Shown here: positions 10,720-20,449 of the stretch, piece by piece
How positions within the stretch are numbered: the stretch's first letter is position 1
Layout: each line of letters begins with the position of its first letter
Origin: Cyclospora cayetanensis
Taxonomy: Eukaryota; Apicomplexa; Conoidasida; Eucoccidiorida; Eimeriidae
Length of the DNA stretch: 64,000 bases
NCBI RefSeq assembly: GCF_002999335.1
Contig: NW_020312097.1
Location: 1-64,000 of the forward strand
Reading direction: 5' to 3'
Position numbers and translations under genes: made by a program
Notes under the pieces: model-generated
What the model was told of the DNA's origin: nothing
Databases searched by the model: none
Seen by the model: only the letters and a program-made list of their open reading frames with translations

Positions 10720-11774
10720 TCACGAAAAGCCGCAACACACACAAACGGCACGTGAAATGCAGCTCCACAGCGCCTCAGAATTCACACACTTCTTGTGCTT
10801 GCTCTTTTTGTCCTTCTTGTGCTTCTTGCTCTTCCGCTTCTTCTTATTATGGTCGTTGCTGCTGCTGCTGCTGTTGCTGCTGGTGCTCGGGGAACGCATT
10901 CTCTTAGCCACCGGCCTTTTGGGTGCCTCGTCATCACTGCCAATGCCTAAGGCTCTTCGCAAGCGCTGCAGCAGAGAGTACGGCAGAACGGCGGCAGTTG
11001 CGCAAGTGCTAAACGATACTGCTTGGGCGGAGCAAGCGCGCCCAACAGCAACAGCGACAGCTCGAAGAGAAACAGGTTCAAGCGGACTGCTCACTTCATC
11101 GTCTTCCTCTTCTTCCTTCTTCTTGAGTACATGCGCAAGCGCCTCCGTCTGCTCCTTCGACTCCGCAAGTCGCACGTCATTCCTACATTGGAATGCGAGA
11201 TGCCCCACTATACACAGACAGACACAGAGAAGCATACACACAGACACACCAGCACAGTACACAGAAGGCACTCCCTCCCTCCCTCTCTAGCTAGCTAGCT
11301 AGCTGCGAGTTCGGGCGGCTAGCCAAGAAGCGAGCCCGCGCGCCTTCTGTCCGCATTCGCACCGTCTTCGACCCGCCTGTTCCTCGGCTAACTGTCGCCT
11401 TCGACACTTTTCCCTTCCAGAGAGCTATTCGCCCCCATCAACAAGGCTATCCCTTCAGCTTTTTTCATCGAAAGAAGGGAGTCTGTCTCTGCGAACATCC
11501 GTTTTAGCAGGCTTCAGGGTAGGGGTGACACTCAGACGCGGCAGGGAGGAGGGGGCCTACCCTGATTGCATTTCGTGCATGCGCCAGGCGTATGCGTAGA
11601 CAGCGTGCCAGTAAGCCTTGCAAGCGTGAGCAGCTCCTTCGCCTTATCCTTCAAAGAATCGTCTTCAGGAACTGCCGCCTTCTCTGGCGCGTAAGGATCA
11701 TAGCCAACGCTGTCTGTCCAGATGGCATGCGTCCTCAGGGATGCAGACACAGCAACCCTGTTGCTCTGAGGCAT
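10720..11774 (-). CDS. Zinc-knuckle splicing-associated protein (ZCCHC10/SREK1IP1-like)
   Basis: Three exons, 11561-11774, 11095-11207 and 10720-10965, give 190 aa with consistent phases. The start MPQSNRVAVSASLRTHAIW is followed by SVGYDPYAP and an acidic/Lys helix. A CX2CX3GHX4C zinc knuckle spans the first intron: CTKC in exon 1 and GHLAFQC in exon 2, followed by RN as in SREK1IP1 and ZCCHC10 (family: CxKCGxxGHLTFECRN). Exon 2 ends in a Lys/Glu run at a GTGAGC donor. Exon 3 has RMRSPS, a Ser run and a Lys/His-rich tail (KKRKSKKHKKDKK). Known relatives bind splicing regulators and RNA in the nucleus. The last 20 or so residues (CVNSEALWS...) look atypical, so a further intron near the KHKK end is possible. 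Confidence 0.85.
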
Positions 11775-12892
11775 CTTTACCCAGCCTGCAGTGGCTGGCA
11801 TCTTCGCTGCACTGTATTAGGTGGCTGGGATCAAAGGGGGAACAGAAGGATGGTGGGAGCCCTTATCGGCGACTGCAGCACTCCTGCCCAGAGGGCGATC
11901 CAAGCGCTTCTAGCGGGGAAGAAGGACCAATAGGAAGCGCAGATCCAGCTGCGATCAAGGCACTTTGGATAAATAAATGCAGAGAGGCAGAAAAGCGCCA
12001 GCCGATCTGAAAGCAGCGACGCATACACTGGCGAGGCGTGGGACGTCGCCGTTCTTCCTGCTCGCGCCTGTACTTGCAGCTGCCGTCGTCGAAACTGCTT
12101 CTTTTGACCCTCCCTCCCTCCCCTCGCTTCGTCCACGCGAGCAGAAAGCAACGTGCAAAGCGTCTATAGCAAGGGGAAGTGGAGGCGCGCAGGATGCCCT
12201 CTCAAAAAAGCCGTGAAACGCTTGACTCCAGGCTATGGTTCAGGCAGGAGAGGCACTGACTGCAGAAGGACCTTGTCTGCAGTGAGACACCTGTACAATA
12301 TTGATTTTAAAGCAATTCAAGTTGCCTCAAGTACGCCGGAAAGTAATGCACTGCCGGCATGCGCGTGCGGAGCCAGTGGCTCGCATATGCATGCAGCCCC
12401 ATCAAAAATTCCCAGGGGCCCCCTCCCCCTCCCCAGCCTCGCAGAGACTCCACGGCAGCGCGGCAAACACAAAGCTCATATTTCGAGAGAGTTGCTTGAC
12501 TGCCAAAATCGATTCCAGTAAAGGTGTTTCGCTGCCCGAAACACACGCTCTCACAGCCAGCCCGCGACGCTCCTAGGCAGTGCAAGGTAAGGGGATGGGA
12601 TACCGCAGAAGACTGAGGGAAGATCAGTTCCTTTAAACCTTGGAGCAGAGAGGCGCTCCCACCCGCACCAAGTGACTCCAGAGAGCTGTCCACAACACTT
12701 TAGTTGCGCCTACCCATGAGAAACCAGCGCTCGACTTCTCTTGACAAGCTCCCTCGGAGAAATCCCCGTAGTGGTGTAATCCTCGTGCTAACTGCCCCCT
12801 GTAAGAAACGTGCTGCTTAACGACCGACCCTCCTCCACCCCTTTTAGGAATAGGCCCTAGATGGAAATGCCTCTCAGGCATAGGAGGAGGTC
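11775..12892. other. Intergenic: zinc-knuckle gene upstream region
   Basis: No gene recognised. A TATGCATGCA motif lies at about 12386-12395, some 600 bp upstream of the zinc-knuckle start. The 129-codon minus frame at 12307-12693 contains a Gly run, crosses a GGGGCCCC palindrome and has no recognisable family. Confidence 0.5.
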
Positions 12893-13225
12893 AGGCCCAC
12901 TAGGGGCCCCTGTAAGGGGCCCCTCGCCTCTATCTTTATCGTGGCATAAGAAACAAGAAAAACCCCGTCAGACCCACTAGGGGCCCCTAAAAAAGGAGCC
13001 CCTCGCCTCTATCTCTATCGTGGCATAAGAAATAAAAACCCTGTCAGACCCACTAGGGGCCCCTGAAAGGGGCCCCTCGCCTCTATCTTTATCGTGGCAT
13101 AAGAAACAAGAAAAATCCTGTCAGACCCACTAAAGGGTCAGGCCCAATAGGGCCCCTTGAAAAGGGGCCCCTCGTCAGGCCCACTAGGGGGTCAGACCCA
13201 ATAGGGCCCCCTACAAAAGGGGCCC
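12893..13225. repeat. About 78-bp tandem repeat derived from the 3' end of the G-patch gene
   Basis: Three near-complete units and one degenerate unit contain CCCACTAGGGGCCCC, a second GGGGCCCC, then CGCCTCTATCTTTATCGTGG and CATAAGAAA. The segment CCTCTATCTTTATCGTGGCA matches the reverse complement of the final codons of the G-patch gene next to the array (coding YDEDRG and stop, at 13226-13246), with two or three substitutions. The repeat therefore duplicates the gene's coding end plus a palindromic block. Confidence 0.85.
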
Positions 13226-15185
13226 CTAGCCTCTATCTTCATCGTAGCGTTTAGAGTGTTTCTTCTTGTGCTTGACTTTGATGCGCTCTTCGACGGCTGT
13301 CTCCTCGTCTTGTTCTCCGTGCTGCGCCTCCACTTCTACCTGTTGTTTTCTCTTCTTCTTTTTGCGATCGCGTGCTTCATCCGAGTCTGTTGTGGTGGTC
13401 AGTGCTGCGAAGGTCGTCTCCGCTTCATCAGCCTCGTCCTCCTCTCGGCTGCAGCTTCTCTTTTTCTTTTTCTGCCGCTTCAGTGAGGGCATGTTCTCGT
13501 CTGTCGCTTCGTCTTTTTCTTGGGAAGACACGCGTGCTTCCGCTGCCTCCTGGAGCTGCTTCTCCTGGTGCTCCCCTTCGCGGCACTTCTTCCGCTTCTT
13601 GCAGCTGCCCGTCCTACTGCTCTCCACTTCTTGATCACACGCTTCCTCGGCTTGCGTCTGCCTTCTCTTCTTGCGGCTGCAACAGCTAGCGCCTCCATCG
13701 CATGCGGCATTCTGCGCTTCTAGCTGCTGTTTCGGCTGCTTGCTGCTTTCAGCCTCCCGCCTCTGGGAAAGGGGCATTTGCGCCATACAGCAGCACAGCA
13801 CAGGGAGTAACACACGAAAACACTTTATTACACCGCAAAACACACCACCCACAGATTCCAGGCGAAAGGCGGGAACACGCAGACTTTTCCCCCTCTTCTC
13901 CTCCCCTCTTCCTCTCCCCCCGTCCTCCTTCTCTCTCTCTCTCTCTCTGTGTAAAAAGGGGAAAGCGAGAGCGCCACACTCAGCACGAACCTGCATCCGT
14001 TGCAGCGGCAGGCCCCGTGCAGTGTAGCGTGGCTTCCCCATGCGTGACATGACGGTGTGGCTGTCATATTCGTCATCAGATGAAGACGATTCAGAGGCAC
14101 TGAGAACCTGCAACAGCAAGACAGGAGTGGCACCAAGCCGAAAGAGACGCTAAGGCATCGCGCTAGAAAGACCAACACGCACTCTTCCCCCTCCCCTCCC
14201 TTCCTGCCTTTGCCTGAGAGCTTGTTCCCGAGGCTAGGAAGAAGAAAAGAGACTTTTTTGAAACAAAAACGCCAAAGAAATAGCCTCGTCAGGCACGCAT
14301 GCTCCCTTCCTCGCTCACACACACAAGCCATACACGAAAAACCTCTCATACCTCATGCCTGTGCGCTGGTTTAATCTTGCTAGCTGCGTCGTTGAAAGCT
14401 TGCTTCCACCAATCTCCCCATTCTTTCTCGGCGTTTCCCTTGGTGCTGCTACTCTCACAGCCCAGCTATATGCGCGCATAGAAGAACACACAGCAAGGAG
14501 ACACGTGTGGAAGGCGATGCGTTTCGAGGAGCAGTGTTGACGCAGCAAACAGCAGCAAAAGAAGGGGCCGCACTGAGAGGGGCCCCCAAGCAGTGCAGCT
14601 GCGGCACCTGCAGCCTTTCAGACGCGACTTCTCGGCAACGAGCCACCAGAGGCACACGACTACAACGCAATCTGCCACAGCTACAACAACAAAGGACCCA
14701 CGCCTAACGATTCTTCTCGCCTGCGAATCTGTATCGGCTCTGCCATCCCCTCAAGGGTCTTGCCAAGTCCTTCGCCTCTAAAAGCCGCAACAAACACAGA
14801 AAGAGAAATAAAGTGAATACGTAACTCAGAGAGAGCAAGAGCAAGAGCAAGAGCAAGCGCAAGAGCAAGAGCAGGAGCAAGAGCAACAACAAGAGCAGGA
14901 GCAAGAGCAACAACAAGAGCAAGAGCAAGAGCAACAACAAGAGCAAGAGCAACAACAAGAGCAGGAGCAAGAGCAACAGCAAGAGCGACAGAAAACTTCC
15001 TTTAACAGACTCTGCTTGCTCCAAAAGGGGTAGCCCGCTTGCGTTGCTGACCTTCTCTGCTCCCCCCGCTGCACTTACTCCGTCCATCCGAATTTTTTGA
15101 GAAGACTAGCGGCAAAAGGCGAATGGAAAGGTCGCGAGCGGCAGCCGTCTGACTTCAGCAGCCGCGCAGCAAAGGCCTTTGACAT
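13226..15185 (-). CDS. G-patch domain protein (GPATCH4/PinX1-type)
   Basis: Five exons, 15079-15185, 14702-14777, 14352-14465, 13991-14107 and 13226-13762, give 316 aa with every phase matching. The N-terminus MSKAFAARLLKS leads into a G-patch: LLKKFGWTEGEGLGKTLEG, then AEPIQIRRREESLGLG. An acidic/aromatic block EWGDWWKQAFNDAA follows and matches the FTNHWWNELFN block after the G-patch in GPATCH4. Next come an acidic Ser run (SASESSSSDDEYDS), GKPRYTARGLPLQRM, and a long Lys/Arg/Glu C-terminus ending KHKKKHSKRYDEDRG. Family members are nucleolar and act in ribosome biogenesis, commonly as DEAH-helicase cofactors. The exon 2 donor (GGC|GTGGGT) is the weakest junction. It is divergent from the PEX14-like gene across about 1 kb. 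Confidence 0.9.
14826..14998. repeat. GAGCAA hexamer repeat in G-patch intron 1
   Basis: GAGCAA/GAGCAAGAGCAG/CAACAA hexamers over about 170 bp. On the gene's sense strand this is TTGCTC/TGCTCC, a pyrimidine-biased tract inside the first intron (14778-15078). The Leu-only and Cys/Ser-only frames across it are artefacts. Confidence 0.9.
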
Positions 15186-16209
15186 CTTCGAGGGATGCGA
15201 ACACGGATTGCTCTCTTGACGGTCGCCTTCCTGCCTCGCTTTTTCAAAAAAGAGGCGCCAAAAGACGTTTTAGAGGCTCGAATTCATTAATTTCATCGGC
15301 GAAAGCGCCTCAAGTCGCCGCAACAGAGGGAGGCCCCACAGCAAGGGGGGCCCCTGGGTACATCCATACACGACCCACCGAGGGCCCCCCTAACGTGGAA
15401 GGCGGCTTTGCGTCTCCCTCCGGCAAAGCCGCTGTCTGGAAAATGCAGCGAGCCTGTTCAGAAGGACGCAAATATGCAAATATAAAGATCTGCTGCTCAT
15501 GAAATGCTAAGAAGTAGAGGTGTGCATACACACAGGGAGGGGTCTGCCACAGCCGCCTCGCTTCATGAGGTGGTTGGTTACGACTGGGCCTGCTGCTGCC
15601 AGGCGATCAAGGGGTTCCGTAGGCGTGCAGCTGCATGCATGCATGCCGATCGCGGAGTTTTTTTTCCGAAAGCGCTGCCATTCCCATTAAAATAGCACTC
15701 CAAACAGCGCTCCCGCGCTGCAGCTCTCTGTTTTTGTGCGTTTGCATCTCTTGCCTCTCTCCGTGTGCAGCCCTCGAAGAACCAACACACCCTCCCTCCT
15801 CCCTCCCCTGCCGCATGTCGTCTCGGTGTATCGTCACCAGGCAGCCGCGTCGCAACGGGAGCTCGCCTCTCTTTTAGCCGCTTGCGACTTTCCCCAACAA
15901 ACCGTGCAACAATTCTCATCTGCCTCTGTCCACTCGCTTGCTGCACTCGCTTGGGCCCCTATCCAGCCCAGAGGAGGGCCTCTCTGCTGCGGTGACACTC
16001 CACTCGCAGCCTGCCTGCCAGCCAGCCTGCCTGCCAGCCTGCCTGCCTGCCCCCCTTCCCCAGCTGTTCCCCCTCTCAGCCAGGAGGCCCCTGTACAGAC
16101 AGCCCACGGCTACCCAGTGCGTCTCGGGGCCCCCTGCAAGGGCCCCGGGGCCCCCCCCCGCCTTCCTCCTTCCACGGCATGCATGCGTGCCATGCATGCA
16201 TGCCATGCC
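15186..16209. promoter_or_regulatory. Divergent promoter region, G-patch gene and PEX14-like gene
   Basis: About 1 kb between two divergent starts. It contains TGCATGCATGCATGC at 15632-15646, CTGCCTGCCTGCC repeats at 16013-16050, GCATGCATGCC at 16179-16207 next to the PEX14 start, and GGGGCCCC palindromes at about 15350 and 16125-16155. Shared regulation is inferred from geometry and motifs. The frame on the plus strand is open back to 15736, so part of this could instead be PEX14 5' coding. Confidence 0.5.
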
Positions 16210-19200
16210 ATGCCGCCGATGGAGGCAGCCAGCGCTAGCAGCACGGGCGGAAAGCAACCCCCAGAGAACCTCCCTCTGGGGGGCCCCTCGCGCTCGCCTA
16301 CAGGCGCTGCTGCCGAGCCGCTCACCGAGAACGCACAGACCGCTGCCGCCGCTGCTGCGCCTCCCACAGCGGCTGCAGCAGGAGCTCAGGAACTGGCAGC
16401 TGCCGCTGCAGGCACGGGGAGGGGCCCCCTAAGCCCTCCAGCAGGGGGGGAGCGGGGGGGGGCCCCCCACCCTCTCTCAGCCCATAGAGGGGGGACGGGA
16501 GATGCGACCACCTCTCCTGAGGCTACAGCAGTGTTACTGGGGTATGCTCATGGAATCACTCCGAATGCTGCAACGCCTCCCGCGGGAGGGGCCCCCTTCG
16601 CCTACTACCCCCCCTCAACCGTTCCCTATGTTGGGGGCCCCTATGTGCCCTATAGCTACAACTGGGGATTTCCAGGAGCTCCACCCCCCGTCAGCCCCTA
16701 CTTCTCACTTCCTCCCGCCTCTCCAGGATCTGCGCAGCCTTACTTTGGAAATCCCGCCTTCCCCACACAGCAACTGCAGCAACTGCCGCAACTGCAGCAA
16801 CTGCCGCAACAGCAGCAACAACTGCAGCAACTGCAGCAACTGCCGCAACTGCCGCAACAGCAGCAACAACTGCAGCAACAGCAGCAACAACTACAGCAAC
16901 TGCGCGGCGATGAAGCCGCAGCAGCAACGGCTGCAGCAGAACGCGAGCTGAAGCTCACGAATGCAGTCCGCTTTCTTTCGCATCCTTCAAGTGTGCTTTA
17001 TTAGACACACCGTGTCTTCCTGCTGCTGCTGCTGCCAGTGCGTGGGGAGCAGAGCATGTTGCCTCGCTGGTCGCGCACGCTTGGGGAGGGTATGGTGGGG
17101 GAAAGGGTGTCAAAAAAAGTGTGCTCCAAGGCTGCGCATGCTGCTCTGCTGCAGTTTCTGGAGCTGCAACGCGCGTGAAGAGACAATTTCTGGAACGAAA
17201 GGGCCTCACCAGAGAGGAGATCGATGAGGCTTTCGCCCGCGTCGCAGGTGCTCCCCAGCAAGAGGTCCCCCACGCACAGCCTCCAAGCCAAGTAAGGCGA
17301 AGTAGTGTGCGGCTTGCAGAATTGGCAGCCCTTCCTGCAGCTGCAGCTACACCCGGTAGTAAATAGCAGCCAAGTCTTGATGGGTCGCGTATTGCTAGTC
17401 GTTGCGCTGTCTTGGGGTACTGTAGATGCCTTGGCAGTTGCCTGCAGCTGCCGCTGCAGCTGCTCTGACGCATGCCAAGTCTCTCGCAATCACGCCTACG
17501 CAGCAGCCGCAAGGCAGCAGCACATTGAAAACTCTCGGGGCAGGTGAGAAAAGCGCTCATTCGCCTGATCCGCATGCACCTGGCGCGTCTACCAGACTGC
17601 AGAGCTGCATAGACAGCAGGTCCCTGAAAGGGGCTGCTGCTGAAGAGGAGGATGATTATGATTAGGATGCTGTTGCTGCTGATGATGATAAGATTGATGA
17701 TGATAAGATTGATGATGATAAGATTGATGATGATAAGATTGATGATGATAAGAACGATGATGATAAGATTGATGATGATAAGATTGATGGTGATAAGATT
17801 GATGATGATAAGATTGATGATGATAAGATTGATGATGATAAGATTGATGATGATAAGAACGATGATGATAAGATTGATGATGATAAGATTGATGATGACA
17901 AGATTGATGATGATAAGATTGATGATGATAAGATTGATGATGATAAGAACGATGATGATAAGATTGATAATGATAAGATTAATAATGATAAGATTAATAA
18001 TGATAAGATTGATGATGATAAGATTGATGATGATATTGATGATGAAAATAGTGATGACGGTGCTGATGATGATATTGATGGTGATGATAATGATAATAAT
18101 GATGATGATAATAATGATGATGAAAATAGTGATGACGGTATCGATAATGATGATGATACTAATGGTAATGATGATAATGATGGTGATACAAATGGTGATG
18201 ATGATAATAATGGTGATGCTGATAATGATGATGCTGATGCAGAGAGGCCTCAGTCGTACGGCCAAATGATTCGGAGGCTGCTGCTTGCTGCAGCAAGACT
18301 GCTGCTGCCAGCAGCGATCCTTGCTGCTGCAGTCACGGCGGCTGTAATCCTATGGGTGAGGGACCCCTTGCTGCTGCTGCTGGCGCACGTAGCGTGTTTC
18401 CGACTGTACGATTCGGGAGACTGCTTGCCAGTTCAACCAGTAAGGCTCGATGCTGGTGTCTGTGCAGGATCATTTCCGCTGCCGAAGGCGCAATAGGAAA
18501 AACAGCAGCCGAGAAGCCGCTGCTGTTCGTGCAGCGGCTGAAGCGGAGCAAACAAGGGCCACACAGCAGCAGGAGCAGCTGCTGCTGCAGCAACGAGAGC
18601 TGTCGCACCAGTTGCAGCAGCAGACGGAGGCGTTAAGTTCGCTTTCACGTGCGCTGCATTCTCTGCTGCAGCAGCAGCAGCAGCAGGAGCCGCGGATCGT
18701 GCTTGCCTTAGAAGGAGGTTCTGCTGCACAAGAGGATTTGCAAGAAGGCCGTCTCGCCGAGGATCAGGAGCAGCAGTCAGGCAGAGCGCTGCTGGACGGG
18801 CGTTGTTTTGTGCAGCCCTTCATTCTTGAAGAGGCTCAGCAGCACCAGCAGCCTTTGGAGGAGAAGGTCATAGGCGAACAGGCGCTAGCAGGATGTGCTG
18901 ACAAAGGCGCAACAGTGCAACTGCTTGATGCTGAAGAAGGCAGCACGCCGTCGCCACTGCCCTCTCTGTCGCCTACAGCTGTTTTAGCTGCTGCAGAAGC
19001 AGCAGCCCATGCAGCAGCACATACAGCAGCAGCAGAGATCAGTCTGGGAGAGGCAGTTGCGAATTTTGTTGCTGCATGCGTGGAGCGTCTTGGCCTTGCC
19101 GCACGCAAGCCCATCGGCACTTTGCTGGTAAGCCGCTGATGCTGTTTCCGATACTGCTGCTCTTATAATTGCATGAGGAAACTCCCGCCTCCCTGTGAGG

Positions 19201-20031
19201 GCCCCTCGTATTGCCACGTATGCACTGCATAGTTGACGGGAGAGACATCTCCTGGAAGAGGGAGAGCAAGGGATACGCCTCTCGTGTTGTGCCTTTGCGA
19301 TCACGCAACTGCACTGCGTGCCTGTGCTGATGCTGCAGCTGATGCTGCGAAATTTGCGATCTGCCTCGACGGCTGAAGATCGCTTGCGCTATGGACGCGT
19401 AAACACAACGGCTCCCCGATTCAAAGGTGCGCAGAGGACGGGGGGTGGGGTTGTTGTACAGCTTCTTCCGAGTGGCGCAGGCATCCCCTGCCGCATAGGA
19501 GCCACAAGTGTGTGATGTGCCTGTGTGTTTCTTTCTGACGATGGCTGTGAGCTGCTGTGACAACGGCGCTAAAAGCTTCTTTTTCATGACAGGCGTGGCG
19601 TTTCTCCAGGCTTCGTTCCTCACTCTACTGGCCTTAAGTCTCCTCTATCTACGGAGCCGCCTCTCGCGCGCGTCTCCGTGCGTGCGTGGCGAGTTGCGCT
19701 GCTGCGCTTTTTCTGACCAGCTTCCGTAGATGCCTCAGCGCTGTCTGCTTAAGAGCGTGCTAGGCAAGGGTGTGCTTGTTGTACCTGCCTCACTGCATGC
19801 ATCCGCGGATAAAGGCCTTACCCATGGACGAATACAGGCTGCTGCTTCTCTTCCTGCATGCGCGCGCGGCTTGCTCCCCGTGCAGCAGCTGTGATGAAAT
19901 GCACGGATGCCTCCCCTTTGCTGCCTGCAGAGCGCTTCTCCGATGTTCGACCGGAAGTCGCCTCCCTCCTAAAGCACATTGGATTCTCTGAAGATGCCAG
20001 TGCCGTCTGTGTATGCCTTGCCTGGCTCTGA
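16210..20031 (+). CDS. PEX14: PEX14-like protein with acidic DDDK repeat, membrane segment, coiled coil and C-terminal PUB-like domain
   Basis: Six exons (16210-16990, 17155-17291, 17666-18355, 18468-19127, 19339-19426, 19931-20031) give about 818 aa with all phases consistent. A Pro/Ala/Gln-rich leader precedes the PEX14 N-terminal domain at about residues 248-290: RELKLTNAVRFLSHPS, then VKRQFLERKGLTREEIDEAF (family: FLxxKGLTxEEIxxAF), the fold that binds PEX5 WxxxF motifs at the peroxisomal membrane. Exon 3 is an Asp-Asp-Asp-Lys-Ile/Asn array ending in a hydrophobic segment (RRLLLAAARLLLPAAILAAA) just before W and a basic RCRRRNRK. Exon 4 is a Gln/Glu coiled coil. Exons 4-6 form a PUB-like domain: KPIGTLLLMLRNL, AEDRLRYGRVNTTAPRFK, PEVASLLKHIGF. 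An in-frame TAG sits at 17663-17665 just before the exon 3 acceptor; an extra exon near 17426-17662 (acidic end EEEDDYD) is unresolved. ATG 16219 is an alternative start. Confidence 0.82.
17681..18245 (+). repeat. GATGATGATAAGATT 15-bp repeat coding (DDDKI/DDDKN)n
   Basis: About 22 units of the 15-mer, decaying after about 18030 into GAT/AAT/GGT triplets. In the PEX14 exon frame it reads Asp-Asp-Asp-Lys-Ile/Asn without a stop or frameshift for about 190 codons and runs directly into the membrane segment. The opposite strand gives an Ile/Asn/Leu frame and another plus frame gives a Met/Ile/Arg frame; both are shadows. All changes are in-frame substitutions (Asp to Gly, Asn or Glu), which supports translation. 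Confidence 0.92.
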
Positions 20032-20449
20032 CATGCGCAGCTCTAATCAAGTGCCTGTCGTCACCCTCTCCGTCTCTCTGCTGATGCTTCTGCATTTTCA
20101 TGCTGCTGCATTTGCATTTGTACTTGCGTGCTGCTGCTCTGCATTCGCATTTGTGTGCTGCTCCTGCTGCTGCTTTTGTATTTGCTTGCTGCTGCTGCAG
20201 CTGCTGCTTGTGTACTTGCTGCTGCTGCTGCTGCTTTTGTATTTGCGTGCTGCTCCTGCTGCTGCTGCGTTTGTACTTGCTTGCTGCAGCTGCTGCTACT
20301 ACAACTGCTTTTGTATTTGCATGCTTCTGCTTGTGTACTTGCTTGCTGCTACAGCTGCTGCTTGAGTACTTGCTTGCTGCTGCTGCTGCTTTTGCTTTTG
20401 CATTTGCGTGCTGCTCCTGCTGCTACTTCTCGATCTGCCTCCGCGAAAG
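20032..20449. repeat. GCTGCT/TTTGTATTTGCGTGCTGCTCC low-complexity block
   Basis: Alternating GCTGCTGCTGCT runs and TTTGTATTTGCGTGCTG or TTTGTACTTGCTTGCTG. The plus strand reads as Leu/Cys/Ala/Phe and the minus strand as Ala/Gln/Lys/Ser. Neither frame has a convincing start or splice context, so I treat it as spacer between the PEX14 stop and the next start. Confidence 0.6.

Noticed and set aside
16955..18265. 436-codon minus frame rich in Ile, Asn and Leu
   Set aside because: It is the antisense of the GATGATGATAAGATT array and neighbouring PEX14 exons. The plus D-frame continues into a membrane segment and coiled coil, and the minus frame has no family resemblance.
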